64,000 nucleotides of DNA from Streptomyces sp. WM4235 (GCF_001279725.1 NZ_LGDE01000337.1:62001-126000), one strand, 5' to 3'. Shown: positions 8,397 through 17,708, counted from the first letter of the stretch. Notes: generated by a model not told the origin, from the letters alone. Numbers and translations: made by a program.

Positions 8397-9737
8397 TTGA
8401 GTACGGGAACCGGAGCAAACTCCGCACCCGGCCACATATCCACCACCGACGACGCGACTGGGCACAAGCAGTCCATGTTCAGCTCGCTGAAGATCCGCAA
8501 CTACCGGCTCTTCGCCACGGGACAGGTCGTCTCGAACACCGGCACCTGGATGCAGCGCATCGCCCAGGACTGGCTCGTCCTCTCCCTGACCGGCTCCGCC
8601 TCGGCCGTCGGCATCACCATCGCCCTGCAGTTCCTGCCGATGCTGATGTTCGGCCTCTACGGAGGCGTACTCGCCGACCGGCTGCCCAAGCGGCCGCTGC
8701 TGCTGGCCACCCAGAGCGCCATGGGCCTGACCGGCGTCGCGCTCGCCGCGCTCACCCTGGCCGGCAACGTCCAGGTCTGGCACGTGTACCTCGCCGCCTT
8801 CCTGCTCGGCCTCGTCACCGTCGTGGACAACCCGGCGCGCCAGACGTTCGTCTCCGAGATGGTCGGCAAGGACCAGGTCGCCAACGCGGTCAGCCTGAAC
8901 TCCGCCAACTTCCAGTCCGCGCGGCTGGTCGGTCCGGCCATCGCCGGCGTGCTGATCACCGCCGTCGGCTCCGGCTGGGCCTTCCTGCTGAACGGGCTGT
9001 CCTTCGCCGCCCCCATCGCCGGCCTGCTGATGATGCGGACGAGCGAACTCCACCCGGTGGTGCCGCAGCCGCGCGCCAAGGGACAACTGCGCGAGGGCCT
9101 GCGCTACGTCGCGGGCCGACCGGAGCTGATCTGGCCCATCGTGCTGGTCGGCTTCATCGGGACCTTCGGGTTCAACTTCCCGATCTGGCTGTCGGCCTTC
9201 GTCAGCGACGTCTTCCACGGCGACGCCGGCACCTACGGGCTGTTCAACACCCTGATCGCGGCCGGCTCCCTGGCCGGCGCCCTGCTGGCGGCCAGGCGCG
9301 GCCACTCCCGGCTGCGGGTGCTCGTGGCGGCCGCCGTGCTGTTCGGGCTGCTGCTCACCGTGACCGCGTTCGCACCGGGGTTCTGGCTGTTCGCGGCGCT
9401 GCTCGTGCCCATCGGCATGTTCGGCCTGACGGTCAACGTCACCGCGAACTCCAGCGTGCAGATGGCCACCGACCCCGAGATGCGGGGCCGCGTCATGGCC
9501 CTGTTCATGATGGTGTTCACCGGCGGCACCCCCGTGGGAGCACCGCTGGTCGGCTGGATCACCGACACGTACGGGGCGCGCGCCGGCATGGCCGTCGGCG
9601 GTCTGATCTCCCTGGCCGCCGCCCTCGCCATCGCGGTGGTGCTGTCCCGGGTCGGCAACCTGCGCCTGCACGTGAGCCGGCGCGGAGTGGCGTTCGTTCC
9701 CTCGGACCGCACCCGCGAACTGGTCGCCGCGGCCTGA
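8397..9737 (+). CDS. MFS exporter (EntS/MFS_3-like)
   Basis: A 446-residue transporter with about 12 hydrophobic segments. It fits the DHA3/EntS-like MFS_3 branch: NYRLFATGQVVSNTGTWMQRIAQDWLVL at the start and the DNPARQTFVSEMVG motif near residue 145. The start is TTG at 8397, chosen because an aggagg sequence sits 8-9 nt upstream. Second gene of the marR operon, so likely the efflux pump the regulator controls. Substrate unknown. Confidence 0.88.
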   Translation: MSTGTGANSAPGHISTTDDATGHKQSMFSSLKIRNYRLFATGQVVSNTGTWMQRIAQDWLVLSLTGSASAVGITIALQFLPMLMFGLYGGVLADRLPKRPLLLATQSAMGLTGVALAALTLAGNVQVWHVYLAAFLLGLVTVVDNPARQTFVSEMVGKDQVANAVSLNSANFQSARLVGPAIAGVLITAVGSGWAFLLNGLSFAAPIAGLLMMRTSELHPVVPQPRAKGQLREGLRYVAGRPELIWPIVLVGFIGTFGFNFPIWLSAFVSDVFHGDAGTYGLFNTLIAAGSLAGALLAARRGHSRLRVLVAAAVLFGLLLTVTAFAPGFWLFAALLVPIGMFGLTVNVTANSSVQMATDPEMRGRVMALFMMVFTGGTPVGAPLVGWITDTYGARAGMAVGGLISLAAALAIAVVLSRVGNLRLHVSRRGVAFVPSDRTRELVAAA

Positions 9738-9812
9738 CCCGCGCCGCCTCCGCCGCCCCGATCCGGCCGGCGGAGGCACCCCCGGCCGGACCGGTCGCGC
9801 TAACGTCGGGGC

Positions 9813-10382
9813 ATGAGGCTGTTCGCCGCCGTGATGCCGCCCCCACCCGCCGTCGCCGCGCTGCGGGACGCCGTACGGGCCCTGCCGCACGAACCGGGCC
9901 TGCGCTGGACCGCGGAGGCCGGCTGGCACTTCACCCTCGCCTTCATGGGCGAGGTCCGCGAGACCGTGCTCCCCGACCTGCACGCCCGCCTGGCCCGCGC
10001 CGCCGCGCGCACCGAGGCGTTCTCGCTGCGGATCCACGGCGCGGGGCACTTCGGGGCGAACACCCTGTGGGCCGGGGCCGCCGGCGGGCTCGACGGGATG
10101 CGGATGCTCGCGGAACGCGCGGACGCCGCCGCCCGACGGGCCGGGGTCCCGATGGAGCAGCACCACCGGTACACGCCCCACCTGACCCTGGCCCGCGGCC
10201 GGACCGGCGGCGGCGTGGACCTGGGCCCCCTGCTGGAGTCCCTCGCCGGCTTCGAGGGCGCGCCCTGGCGGGTCGACGCCCTCAGCCTCGTGCGCAGCGA
10301 CCTGCCGGTGAGCGGGATCCCGGGCGAACAACCCCGCTACGAGGTGGTCGGCGCCTGGCCGCTGGCCGCGGCGACCCGCTGA
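9813..10382 (+). CDS. thpR: RNA 2',3'-cyclic phosphodiesterase (2H superfamily)
   Basis: A 189-residue protein with both catalytic H-x-T motifs of the 2H family: HFT at residue 39 and HLT at residue 123. Members open 2',3'-cyclic phosphates on RNA and were first named 2'-5' RNA ligase. The length is normal. ATG at 9813 with TAACGT at 9801 and no Shine-Dalgarno sequence, so probably leaderless. Confidence 0.92.
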   Translation: MRLFAAVMPPPPAVAALRDAVRALPHEPGLRWTAEAGWHFTLAFMGEVRETVLPDLHARLARAAARTEAFSLRIHGAGHFGANTLWAGAAGGLDGMRMLAERADAAARRAGVPMEQHHRYTPHLTLARGRTGGGVDLGPLLESLAGFEGAPWRVDALSLVRSDLPVSGIPGEQPRYEVVGAWPLAAATR

Positions 10383-10475
10383 CCGCGGTGCGTGGCGCCG
10401 GGGCGTGGCCCGGCATGACCCACGTCTCGTGACCCCCGGCCCGAGGGCCGGGTGCCGCCGCGTTAGTCTCGACGG

Positions 10476-10565
10476 GTGGATCCGAAGACCAGAAACCGTG
10501 TCATGGCCGGTGTGCTCGTGTTGATGTTCGTCGTCGTCGCCGTGGCGGCGGCCGTCGGCCAGTAG
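10476..10565 (+). CDS. 29-residue single-pass membrane peptide
   Basis: Reads V/M-DPKTRNRVMAG followed by a hydrophobic stretch (VLVLMFVVVAVAAAVG) and ends GQ. It is too short for routine gene callers. Support: GTG start with TAGTCT at 10464, 12 nt upstream (leaderless spacing seen repeatedly here), a charged N-terminus and one clean helix. Such tiny membrane peptides are seen in Streptomyces genomes; function unknown. Confidence 0.6.
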   Translation: MDPKTRNRVMAGVLVLMFVVVAVAAAVGQ

Positions 10566-10650
10566 CCGCCCGCCCCTTCCGCTGCCGTGCCAAGGCCTGC
10601 CGCACGGCAGGCCTTGCCTGGAGTGGACTCGAAGCAGTTGGCTTGTGCCC

Positions 10651-11640
10651 ATGAAGTACACACAGCTCGGACGCACCGGACTCAAGGTCAGCCGACTTGT
10701 ACTCGGCACGATGAACTTCGGTCCGCAGACAGACGAACCGACCAGCCACGGAATCCTGGACGCCGCCCTCGACGCGGGTCTGAATTTCGTGGACACGGCC
10801 AACGTGTACGGGTGGGGTGAGAACAAGGGCCGCACCGAGGAGATCATCGGCACCTGGTTCGCGCAGGGCGGTGGCCGGCGCGAGAAGACGGTCCTCGCCA
10901 CCAAGGTCTACGGCTCCATGTCCCGCGAGGGCGACACCTGGCCCAACGAGGACCGCCTGTCGGCGCTGAACATCCGCCGGGCCGTCGAGGCCAGCCTCAA
11001 GCGGCTCCAGACCGACCACATCGACCTCTACCAGTTCCACCACGTCGACCGCCGGACCCCCTTCGAGGAGATCTGGCAGGCCGTGGACGTGCTCATCCGG
11101 CAGGGCAAGATCCTCTACGCCGGATCCTCCAACTTCCCCGGCTACAAGATCGCCCAGGCGAACGAGACGGCCGCCCGGCGCGCGATGGTCGGCCTGGTCA
11201 GCGAGCAGTGCCTCTACAACCTCGCCGAGCGCCGCGCGGAGATGGAGGTCATCCCGGCCGCCGAGGAGTACGGCCTCGGGGTCATCCCCTGGTCCCCGCT
11301 GCACGGCGGCCTGCTGGGCGGGGTCATCAAGAAAGAGGTCGAGGGCGGCCGGCGCGCCTCCGGGCGGTCCGCGGACGCGCTGGCCAACAGCACGGTCCGG
11401 GCCCAGGTGCAGGCGTACGAGGACCTGCTCGACAAGCACGGCCTGGAGCCCGGCGAGACCGCCCTGGCCTGGCTGCTCACCCGGCCGGGTGTGACGGGCC
11501 CCATCGTCGGCCCGCGCACGGCCGAGCAGTTGGAGAGCGCCCTGCGCGCGCTGGAGCTGGAGCTGGGCGAGGAGGTGCTGGCCGGGCTGGACGAGATCTT
11601 CCCCGGGCCGGGGCCGTCCCCGGAAGCCTTCGCCTGGTGA
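10651..11640 (+). CDS. Aldo/keto reductase
   Basis: A 329-residue (alpha/beta)8 NAD(P)H-dependent oxidoreductase. The catalytic tetrad is visible: D48 and Y53 (FVDTANVYGWG), K85 (LATKVYG) and H130 (DLYQFHH). The C-terminal cofactor-binding stretch GVTGPIVGPRTAEQLESAL is intact. Start taken at ATG (MKYTQLGRTG...); a GTG six bases upstream would add two residues. Carbonyl substrate unknown. Followed by a strong hairpin. Part of its 5' coding sequence recurs 1 kb downstream. Confidence 0.93.
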   Translation: MKYTQLGRTGLKVSRLVLGTMNFGPQTDEPTSHGILDAALDAGLNFVDTANVYGWGENKGRTEEIIGTWFAQGGGRREKTVLATKVYGSMSREGDTWPNEDRLSALNIRRAVEASLKRLQTDHIDLYQFHHVDRRTPFEEIWQAVDVLIRQGKILYAGSSNFPGYKIAQANETAARRAMVGLVSEQCLYNLAERRAEMEVIPAAEEYGLGVIPWSPLHGGLLGGVIKKEVEGGRRASGRSADALANSTVRAQVQAYEDLLDKHGLEPGETALAWLLTRPGVTGPIVGPRTAEQLESALRALELELGEEVLAGLDEIFPGPGPSPEAFAW

Positions 11641-11655
11641 TCCGGTAGTACATCG

Positions 11656-11685
11656 GCCGTCGCCCCCGTCGACGGGGGCGACGGC
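11656..11685. terminator. Perfect 30-bp palindromic terminator
   Basis: A 15-bp perfect inverted repeat (gccgtcgcccccgtc and its complement) between the convergent aldo/keto reductase and SGNH hydrolase genes. Probably terminates both. Confidence 0.8.
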
Positions 11686-11691
11686 TCCGGC

Positions 11692-11716
11692 CTCAAGGTC
11701 GGCCGACCTGTACTCG
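11692..11716 (+). repeat. Displaced copy of the 5' end of the aldo/keto reductase gene
   Basis: This 25-bp stretch (ctcaaggtcggccgacctgt...) matches 10681-10705 inside the reductase gene at 23 of 25 positions. The match extends a few bases on each side with one indel. The copies are direct repeats 1,011 bp apart, bracketing nearly the whole gene. Confidence 0.75.
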
Positions 11717-11731
11717 CACGTGAGGGGCGTG

Positions 11732-12415
11732 TCACAGGCCCCGGTAGGGGCCGCCGATGCCCCACGCCTGGTGCAGGGCCGCGGCGAACTCCCCCGCCAA
11801 CCGGTGCTCCCCGGAGGCGTTGGGGTGCGTGCCGTCGTAGGTGTCGCGGTGGATGTCGTACGCCTGCGGGCGGGCGGCCAGCAGGATCGGCGAGGCGTCG
11901 GTGGACAGGTCGGCGACCGCTTTCGCCAGCAGCTCGTTGAAGCGCGCGACCTCGGCGGCGAACGGTGCGTCCGACTCGGCCCGGACGTTGGGGATGACGG
12001 GCAACAGGACCATGCGCACACCGGGGTGGGCGGCGCGGGCCCGCGCGACGAAGAGGCGGACGTTGTCGGCGGTCTGCTCGGCCTTCGTGTAGAAGCCGAG
12101 GTCGATGAGGCCGAGCGAGACCAGCAGGACGTCGGCCCGGCCCTCGCGGACGGCCGGTCCGATGAGCGGGGCCATGTGCTGCCACCCCTCGCCCCAACCG
12201 GCAAGGTGCCGGCGGGCGGCGGCGGGGAAGCCCGGGTCGGCGTACTCGTGGCTGGTGGGTGCGTCGGTGAGGGTGTCGTACACCTCGCCGCGCGGGCCGA
12301 CGATCGCGTACGGCCCGCCCATCGTGGCGTTGAGGTGCTGCCACATCCGGTAGCGCCAGGTGTAGTCGCCGGCGCGTCCGATGGTCATGGAGTCGCCGAC
12401 GAACATGAAACGCAT
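11732..12415 (-). CDS. SGNH/GDSL hydrolase family protein
   Basis: A 227-residue protein of the SGNH esterase fold. Block I is FVGDSMTIG with the nucleophile Ser about residue 8; block V is YDGTHPNASGEH, supplying Asp and His. Block III, normally G-x-N-D, reads GLID, so the Asn that helps form the oxyanion hole is Ile; activity may be altered. Start at ATG 12415 (MRFMFVGDS); an in-frame ATG at 12436 adds seven residues. No signal peptide. Confidence 0.85.
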   Translation of the reverse strand: MRFMFVGDSMTIGRAGDYTWRYRMWQHLNATMGGPYAIVGPRGEVYDTLTDAPTSHEYADPGFPAAARRHLAGWGEGWQHMAPLIGPAVREGRADVLLVSLGLIDLGFYTKAEQTADNVRLFVARARAAHPGVRMVLLPVIPNVRAESDAPFAAEVARFNELLAKAVADLSTDASPILLAARPQAYDIHRDTYDGTHPNASGEHRLAGEFAAALHQAWGIGGPYRGL

Positions 12416-12491
12416 CCGGTCATCATCGCGGATCATGCGACAGGTACCCCTGTGATGCCGGACACGCGGCAGGGGCCGGCAGGCTTGGGGG

Positions 12492-13508
12492 ATGCGCCTG
12501 CTCCCGACGTTGACCGCCTGCTCCGCCGCCCTCGTCCTCGCCGTGCCGGCGGGACCGGCCGCGGCGGCCGACACCCCCTCCGGGTTCACGATCACCGACC
12601 CCCGGATCAAGGAGTCCAGCGGGCTGACGGCCAGCCGGATCCACCCGGGCGTGTACTGGACGCACAACGACAGCGACGACGGTCCGTACGTGTACGCCGT
12701 GGACTCCGCGAGCGGGAGGACCGTGGCCCGGGTGACCCTCACCGGGATCGGCCGGCCGCGCGACGTCGAGGCCATCTCGCTGGGGCCGGACGGGCAGCTG
12801 TACGTCGGCGACGTCGGGGACAACAAGGGCGGCACCTGGGACCACGTGTGGATCTACCGCTTCCCCGAGCCGAAGGTGCTGGCCGACGCGACGGTCAGGG
12901 CCGAGCAGTTCACGGTGACGTACGCCGACGGGCCGCGGAACGCGGAGGCCCTGATGGTGCATCCGGTGACGGGGCGGGTGTACATCGCGAGCAAGGACGA
13001 GAACAAGGGCGGTCTGTACGAGGGGCCGAGCCGGCTCACCACCGGTGCGCCGAACGTGTTCCGGCGGGTCGCGGACCTGCCGTGGGTGACCGACGGCGCG
13101 TTCTCGCCGGACGGCGGCGCGCTGACCCTGCGCGGGTACTTCTTCGCGCGGACGTGGGCGTGGAAGGACGGCCGGCCGGTGGGCTCCGGCGAGGGGGTGG
13201 CCGCACCGTGGCAGGGCCAGGCGGAGTCGGTGACGTACACGGCGGACGGCACGGCGCTGATGTTCGGGGCGGAGGGGGCGGGCAGCCGGGTGGTGGCGGT
13301 ACCGGTGCCCGCGCGGGCGGGCGCCGCCCCGGCTCCCTCCGGCGGCACCCGGGCGCCGGCCCGACCCGGGTCGCCGGCCGCGGCGTCGGAGACGCAGGGC
13401 CCGCAGGACAAGGGCAGCTTCGCGAAGGGCGCCCTGGTGCTGGCGGGCGGGACGGTCCTGGTCATGGCGGGACGGCGGCTGGTGCGCCGCCGGACGCCCA
13501 AGGCCTGA
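12492..13508 (+). CDS. Secreted beta-propeller-like protein with C-terminal membrane anchor
   Basis: A 338-residue protein with an N-terminal signal peptide (cleavage likely after AAAA near residue 27). The body resembles esterase-like or WD40/NHL-type propeller repeats: VYWTHNDSDDGPYVYAVD, LYVGDVGDNKGG, VYIASKDENKGGLYE. A Pro/Ala/Ser-rich linker (about 277-305), a hydrophobic helix (GALVLAGGTVLVMAG) and a basic tail end it. No sortase motif. Probably displayed on the outside of the membrane. Ligand unknown. Confidence 0.8.
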   Translation: MRLLPTLTACSAALVLAVPAGPAAAADTPSGFTITDPRIKESSGLTASRIHPGVYWTHNDSDDGPYVYAVDSASGRTVARVTLTGIGRPRDVEAISLGPDGQLYVGDVGDNKGGTWDHVWIYRFPEPKVLADATVRAEQFTVTYADGPRNAEALMVHPVTGRVYIASKDENKGGLYEGPSRLTTGAPNVFRRVADLPWVTDGAFSPDGGALTLRGYFFARTWAWKDGRPVGSGEGVAAPWQGQAESVTYTADGTALMFGAEGAGSRVVAVPVPARAGAAPAPSGGTRAPARPGSPAAASETQGPQDKGSFAKGALVLAGGTVLVMAGRRLVRRRTPKA

Positions 13509-13596
13509 CGGCGGCACGGGCCTGACGGCATCGCAGGCCTGACGGTTCGTACGGCGCGGGGCAACGTCCGTCCGCCGCCGCACCGTTCGACCCCGA

Positions 13597-13614
13597 CCGT
13601 TCGACCCCGAACGG
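13597..13614. terminator. Short hairpin between convergent genes
   Basis: ccgttcg/cgaacgg with a 4-nt loop, between the secreted propeller gene and DUF3027. Short stem; weak candidate. Three copies of gcctgacgg precede it (13503-13541). Confidence 0.35.
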
Positions 13615-13684
13615 GCGGCGCGCTCACCCGACCGGGCGAACGGCCCCCTGGACGGGGGCCGGGTCGCCGGGCGGGGCCGGCCCG

Positions 13685-14593
13685 TCAGGAGTGGCCGAGG
13701 TCCGCGGGGGTGAGGTCGCCGCTCGGCACCGAGCCGGTGTCGCGGGACGGCCGCAGGGGGAACTCGTCCGAGGCCATCGAGTCCAGCACCGGCGGCGCGG
13801 GACGCAGCGGCTTCGGCATGACCGCGGCCTCCGAGTGACCGCCGCAGCCGTAGGACAGGGAGACCAGCCGGCCGTCCGCGGGACCGAACTCGTTCGCGCA
13901 GACCCCGAAGGCCTGGCCCAGCGAGCCGCCGATCGCGACGAGGAACCCGCACGACACGCAGGAGGCGGGCGCCGCCTGGGCCATCGGGGTCTTCGCGCCG
14001 AACGCCTCGTCCCAGCGGTCCGCCGCGCTGTGCAGGCCGTAGCGGGACAGCACCCGCGCCCGCCGCATGCCCAGTTCCTCGGCCACCGAGGTGATGGAGC
14101 CGCGCACCGGCACGACGGTGCGGTCGGTGACGTCCGCGTCCTCGGCCTCGACCAGTTCGGCCATCTCGGTGGACACGACCGAGTTCGGCGGCGGCGCGTC
14201 CTCGCCCGACCAGCCGGACTCCAGCCGAAGGTCCTCGGCGTCGGTGGGCAGCAGGTCCCCGGGGCCCATGTCCCCGGGCCGCAGCCGCTCGCTCCACGGC
14301 ACCCACTCGGGCGCCAGCAGGGCGTCGTCGCCCGGAAGCAGCACCGTTTCGTCGAGGGTGACGTTCTTCGCACGGGAGGCCCGGGTCACGGTGACGGCCC
14401 AGCGCCAACCGCGGTAGCCGGGATCCTTGCACTCGAAGAAGTGCGTGACGACCCGGTCGCCCTCGGCGATGACCGAGAGGTGCTCGCCCACCACTCCGGG
14501 GGCGGCGGCTTCCTCGGCCGCCGCGCGGGCGAGGTCTACCGCCTCGGCGCACAGGCGGTCGGGGGTACGGCTTCGCGTCGTCGCAGCACTCAC
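13685..14593 (-). CDS. DUF3027 domain protein
   Basis: A 302-residue soluble protein. The N-terminal two-thirds match DUF3027, an actinobacterial family without known function; recognisable parts are GYRGWRWAVTVTRA and LAPEWVPWSERLRPGDMGPGDLLP. A later FVSCGFLV-like segment and two Cys in CVSC might bind metal; this is inference. GTG start at 14593 with a purine-rich ggagag upstream. Confidence 0.85.
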   Translation of the reverse strand: MSAATTRSRTPDRLCAEAVDLARAAAEEAAAPGVVGEHLSVIAEGDRVVTHFFECKDPGYRGWRWAVTVTRASRAKNVTLDETVLLPGDDALLAPEWVPWSERLRPGDMGPGDLLPTDAEDLRLESGWSGEDAPPPNSVVSTEMAELVEAEDADVTDRTVVPVRGSITSVAEELGMRRARVLSRYGLHSAADRWDEAFGAKTPMAQAAPASCVSCGFLVAIGGSLGQAFGVCANEFGPADGRLVSLSYGCGGHSEAAVMPKPLRPAPPVLDSMASDEFPLRPSRDTGSVPSGDLTPADLGHS

Positions 14594-14945
14594 AGGTCTC
14601 GTTCTCTCCTACGCCGTCTCACGAGTGCGCCGTCCGTACTGTCGTCCACAACGACCCGTCGGCTGTCCCTACGTAGCGCGGGCGGAGCGGACCAGAGGGC
14701 CGCGTCGACGTCCACGCCCGATCGGGTCCGGGCGCACCTACCTGCGATCCATTCTGCGGGATCACGAAGAGGCGCGCGGCCAGAGCAACCGCCGGTGGCG
14801 CGCTACGCACGCTACCTCCTCCGAAGCCTTCGGCCCACATGCAAGGTCCGATTCGCGGACAACCCAAGACCGGCCACGGGGTCCGAAACGCGCCGGGGGC
14901 CGTTCGGGAGGCGTCCGAGGGGGCCGAGTGGGGCACTATGGGCCC
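14594..14945. other. Divergent intergenic region
   Basis: 352 bp between divergent DUF3027 and MFS genes. Apart from a CACTAT box at 14934, 12 nt before the MFS start, I see no repeat, hairpin or gene here. Confidence 0.5.
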
Positions 14946-16307
14946 GTGGCACCCGTACGGTCGTCCGACGACGGCTCGGGACCGGCCAAGCGGGCCGGCC
15001 GGGCTGTCGGGCGCGCCCTGCACCTGCCCATCACCGGCACGGCACGCGGGATCCGGCGGGCCACGCACGCCCACGGGGCCGGCGAGTCGGGGCTCGGCAG
15101 ACTCATCGAACTCCACGCCATCAACGGCGCCGGCGACGTCATGATCACCGTGGCGCTGGCCTCCACGGTGTTCTTCTCCGTCCCCACGGACGAGGCGCGC
15201 GGCCGGGTGGCGCTCTACCTCGCCATCACCATGGCCCCCTTCACCCTGCTGGCCCCCGTCATCGGCCCGCTGTTGGACCGACTGCCGCACGGTCGGCGCG
15301 CCGCGATGGCCGCGGCGATGCTGGCCCGGGCCCTGCTCGCGGTGATGATGTCCGGCGCGGTGGCCACCGGCGGACTGGAGCTGTACCCGGCCGCCCTGGG
15401 CGTCCTCGTCGCGTCGAAGGCGTACGGCGTGGTCCGCAGCGCCGTGGTGCCCCGACTGCTCCCGCCGAAGTTCTCCCTCGTCAAAGCGAACTCCCGGGTC
15501 ACGCTGGCCGGCCTGCTCGCCACCGGGGCCGCCGCGCCGGTCGCGGCCGGACTCCACACGATCGGTCCGCCCTGGCCGCTGTACGGGGCGTGCGCGATCT
15601 TCATCTGGGGGACCTTCGCCGCGTTCGCGCTGCCGCACAAGGTCGACGAGGCCAAGGGTGAACGGCGGGCCCGGCTGTCCACGCACGAGGCGCACTCGCG
15701 CAAGCCCGGTCTGCGGACCGTGAGCCGTCCGGTGCTGTGCGGGCTGATGGCCAACGCGGCCATGCGCGGACTGTCCGGGTTCCTGATCTTCTTCCTGGCG
15801 TTCCTGCTGCGCGACCACCCGCTGGCCGGCCAGAGCGCGGCGGTGTCGCTGGGCATCGTGGGCGTCGCGGCCGGTCTGGGCAACGCGGTCGGCACGGCGG
15901 TGGGCGCGTGGCTGCGCGCCCGGGCGCCGGAGACCATCATCGCGGCGGTGCTGTCCCTGACCCTGGGGGTCGCGGTCCTGGCGGCCGTCTTCGTCAGCGG
16001 TCTGTTCATGGCGGTGCTGGCGGCCACGGCGGGGTTCTGCCAGGCCCTGGCGAAGCTGTCGCTGGACGCGATGATCCAGCGGGACGTCCCGGAGGCGGTG
16101 CGCACCTCGGCGTTCGCCCGCTCGGAGACCCTGCTGCAGATGGCGTGGGTGCTGGGCGGCGCGATCGGGATCGCGCTCCCGCTGAACGGGGTGCTGGGCA
16201 TGGCCGTCGCGGCGGCCATCGTCGCCGCCGGCACCACGATGGCCCTGCGCGGCGTCCTCACCTCCCCGCGCAGGCCGCAGGGTTCCGCGCGGGCCCGGGT
16301 GGCGTAG
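14946..16307 (+). CDS. MFS transporter
   Basis: A 453-residue membrane protein. After a basic N-terminal stretch (about 40 residues) come roughly 12 hydrophobic segments, including GDVMITVALASTVFFSVP and LLAPVIGPLLDRLPHGRRA, the latter a typical MFS loop 2-3 motif. GTG 14946 chosen because CACTAT lies 12 nt upstream; an in-frame GTG at 14928 is an alternative. No regulator is adjacent. Substrate unknown. Confidence 0.85.
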   Translation: MAPVRSSDDGSGPAKRAGRAVGRALHLPITGTARGIRRATHAHGAGESGLGRLIELHAINGAGDVMITVALASTVFFSVPTDEARGRVALYLAITMAPFTLLAPVIGPLLDRLPHGRRAAMAAAMLARALLAVMMSGAVATGGLELYPAALGVLVASKAYGVVRSAVVPRLLPPKFSLVKANSRVTLAGLLATGAAAPVAAGLHTIGPPWPLYGACAIFIWGTFAAFALPHKVDEAKGERRARLSTHEAHSRKPGLRTVSRPVLCGLMANAAMRGLSGFLIFFLAFLLRDHPLAGQSAAVSLGIVGVAAGLGNAVGTAVGAWLRARAPETIIAAVLSLTLGVAVLAAVFVSGLFMAVLAATAGFCQALAKLSLDAMIQRDVPEAVRTSAFARSETLLQMAWVLGGAIGIALPLNGVLGMAVAAAIVAAGTTMALRGVLTSPRRPQGSARARVA

Positions 16308-16446
16308 TCGCCGGGCGCGCCGACCGCCGGGCCGGCCCCGGGCGGACCGCCGGGGCGGCGCCGTCCGGGCCGGCGGCGGAGCCACGCGCACCGCCGGAGG
16401 ACCCCCGTGCGGCGACGAGGCCGGGCGGCCCGATAGCCTTCGGCTC

Positions 16447-16941
16447 ATGACCGCACCGCTTTTCTCGGGTAGGGCCCGCCGCAGCGTCGCGGCCCTCGGA
16501 GCCGTGTCCGCCGGCCTCCTCCTCCTGTCCGCCTGCGACAAGCCGACGCCGCTCGCGACGGTGACCGTCGGCACGTCCTCGGTGTCCGCCGAAGCCGCCT
16601 GCCAGAACGACGGCAAGGAACTCTCCGTGGACAAGGTCCAGGAGTGCCTCACCAACGTGAAGGAAGCCAAGACCGTCGAGTACGGCCGCGGCGACACGCT
16701 GCGCCTCGGTGTCGAGCCCGAGGTCGTCGAGGACGGCAGGCAGTGGCAGGCCCTCCTGGACGGCCAGCCCATCACCGAGCCCTCCTCGAACACGTACCGC
16801 AGCTTCAGCGGCGCCGACGTCTTCGCGACCGGCGGCCAGGGCGAGGCGCCCACGTCGAAGATGCTCGGCTTCGTCCAGGTGGGCGAGGGCGGCAAGCCGC
16901 TCGCCGTCTGGGCGTTCAAGCTCAAGCTCAAGTCCAACTAG
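16447..16941 (+). CDS. DUF2771 lipoprotein
   Basis: A 164-residue protein with a lipoprotein signal: basic N-terminus, hydrophobic core and lipobox LLSAC (Cys about residue 31). The mature part matches DUF2771, an actinobacterial family of unknown role. Probable leaderless start: TAGCCT at 16434, 13 nt before the ATG. Lies 35 nt upstream of mqnB; co-transcription possible. Confidence 0.87.
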   Translation: MTAPLFSGRARRSVAALGAVSAGLLLLSACDKPTPLATVTVGTSSVSAEAACQNDGKELSVDKVQECLTNVKEAKTVEYGRGDTLRLGVEPEVVEDGRQWQALLDGQPITEPSSNTYRSFSGADVFATGGQGEAPTSKMLGFVQVGEGGKPLAVWAFKLKLKSN

Positions 16942-16976
16942 CCGGCTCCACGCAGTACTCGGCGAAGGGCAGCAGG

Positions 16977-17708
16977 GTGCGCGCGCTCATCGTGACCGCC
17001 GTGGCCGCGGAGGCAGACTCCGTGGTCGCCGGTCTCACCCCTCATCCGGACCCGGCCACGCCGGACCCGCGCACCCTGTCCCGCGGCGGCTACCTCGTCA
17101 CCCGCCGGGACCTGCCCGGCCTCGCCGTCGACGTGCTCGTCGGCGGCGTCGGCCCGGCCGCCGCCGCGGCCGCCACGGCCACCGCGCTCGCGCTGGCCGA
17201 CTACACGCTCGTCGTCTCCGCCGGCATCGGCGGCGGGTTCGCGCCCGCCGCCCCGCTCGGCACGCTCGTCGTCGCCGACGCGGTGGTCGCCGCCGACCTG
17301 GGCGCCGACACACCCGACGGGTACCTGTCCGTCGACGCGCTCGGCTTCGGCCGGAGCGCGCACCTGCCGCCCGCCGAACTCGCCGCCCGCGCCGCCGAGG
17401 CGACCGGGGCGCTGCTCGCCCCCGTCCTCACCGTCTCCACCGTCACCGGCACCGCCGCGCGGGCCGCCGAACTCGCCGCCCGGCACCCGCTCGCCGGCGC
17501 GGAGGCCATGGAGGGCTTCGGGGTGGCGGAGGCGGCCGCCGCGCACGGGTTGCCGGTGCTGGAGGTCCGCGCCGTGTCCAACGCGGTCGGACCCCGTGAC
17601 CGTGACGCCTGGCGGATCGGGGACGCGCTGGCCGCGTTGGGCGACGGCTTCCGCGCGCTGGGACCCGTACTCGCCCACTGGGGAGGACAGCATGAACAGC
17701 ACAGGTGA
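16977..17708 (+). CDS. mqnB: Futalosine hydrolase (menaquinone biosynthesis)
   Basis: A 243-residue nucleoside hydrolase of the phosphorylase fold. It releases hypoxanthine from futalosine to give dehypoxanthine futalosine in the futalosine pathway to menaquinone. Visible parts are the phosphorylase-like GGVGPAAAAAATATAL and VVSAGIGGGF, and the base/ribose-binding EAMEGFGVAEAAAAHG. GTG start at 16977 with gaaggg upstream. It overlaps mqnD by 17 bp, so the two are translationally linked. Confidence 0.93.
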   Translation: MRALIVTAVAAEADSVVAGLTPHPDPATPDPRTLSRGGYLVTRRDLPGLAVDVLVGGVGPAAAAAATATALALADYTLVVSAGIGGGFAPAAPLGTLVVADAVVAADLGADTPDGYLSVDALGFGRSAHLPPAELAARAAEATGALLAPVLTVSTVTGTAARAAELAARHPLAGAEAMEGFGVAEAAAAHGLPVLEVRAVSNAVGPRDRDAWRIGDALAALGDGFRALGPVLAHWGGQHEQHR

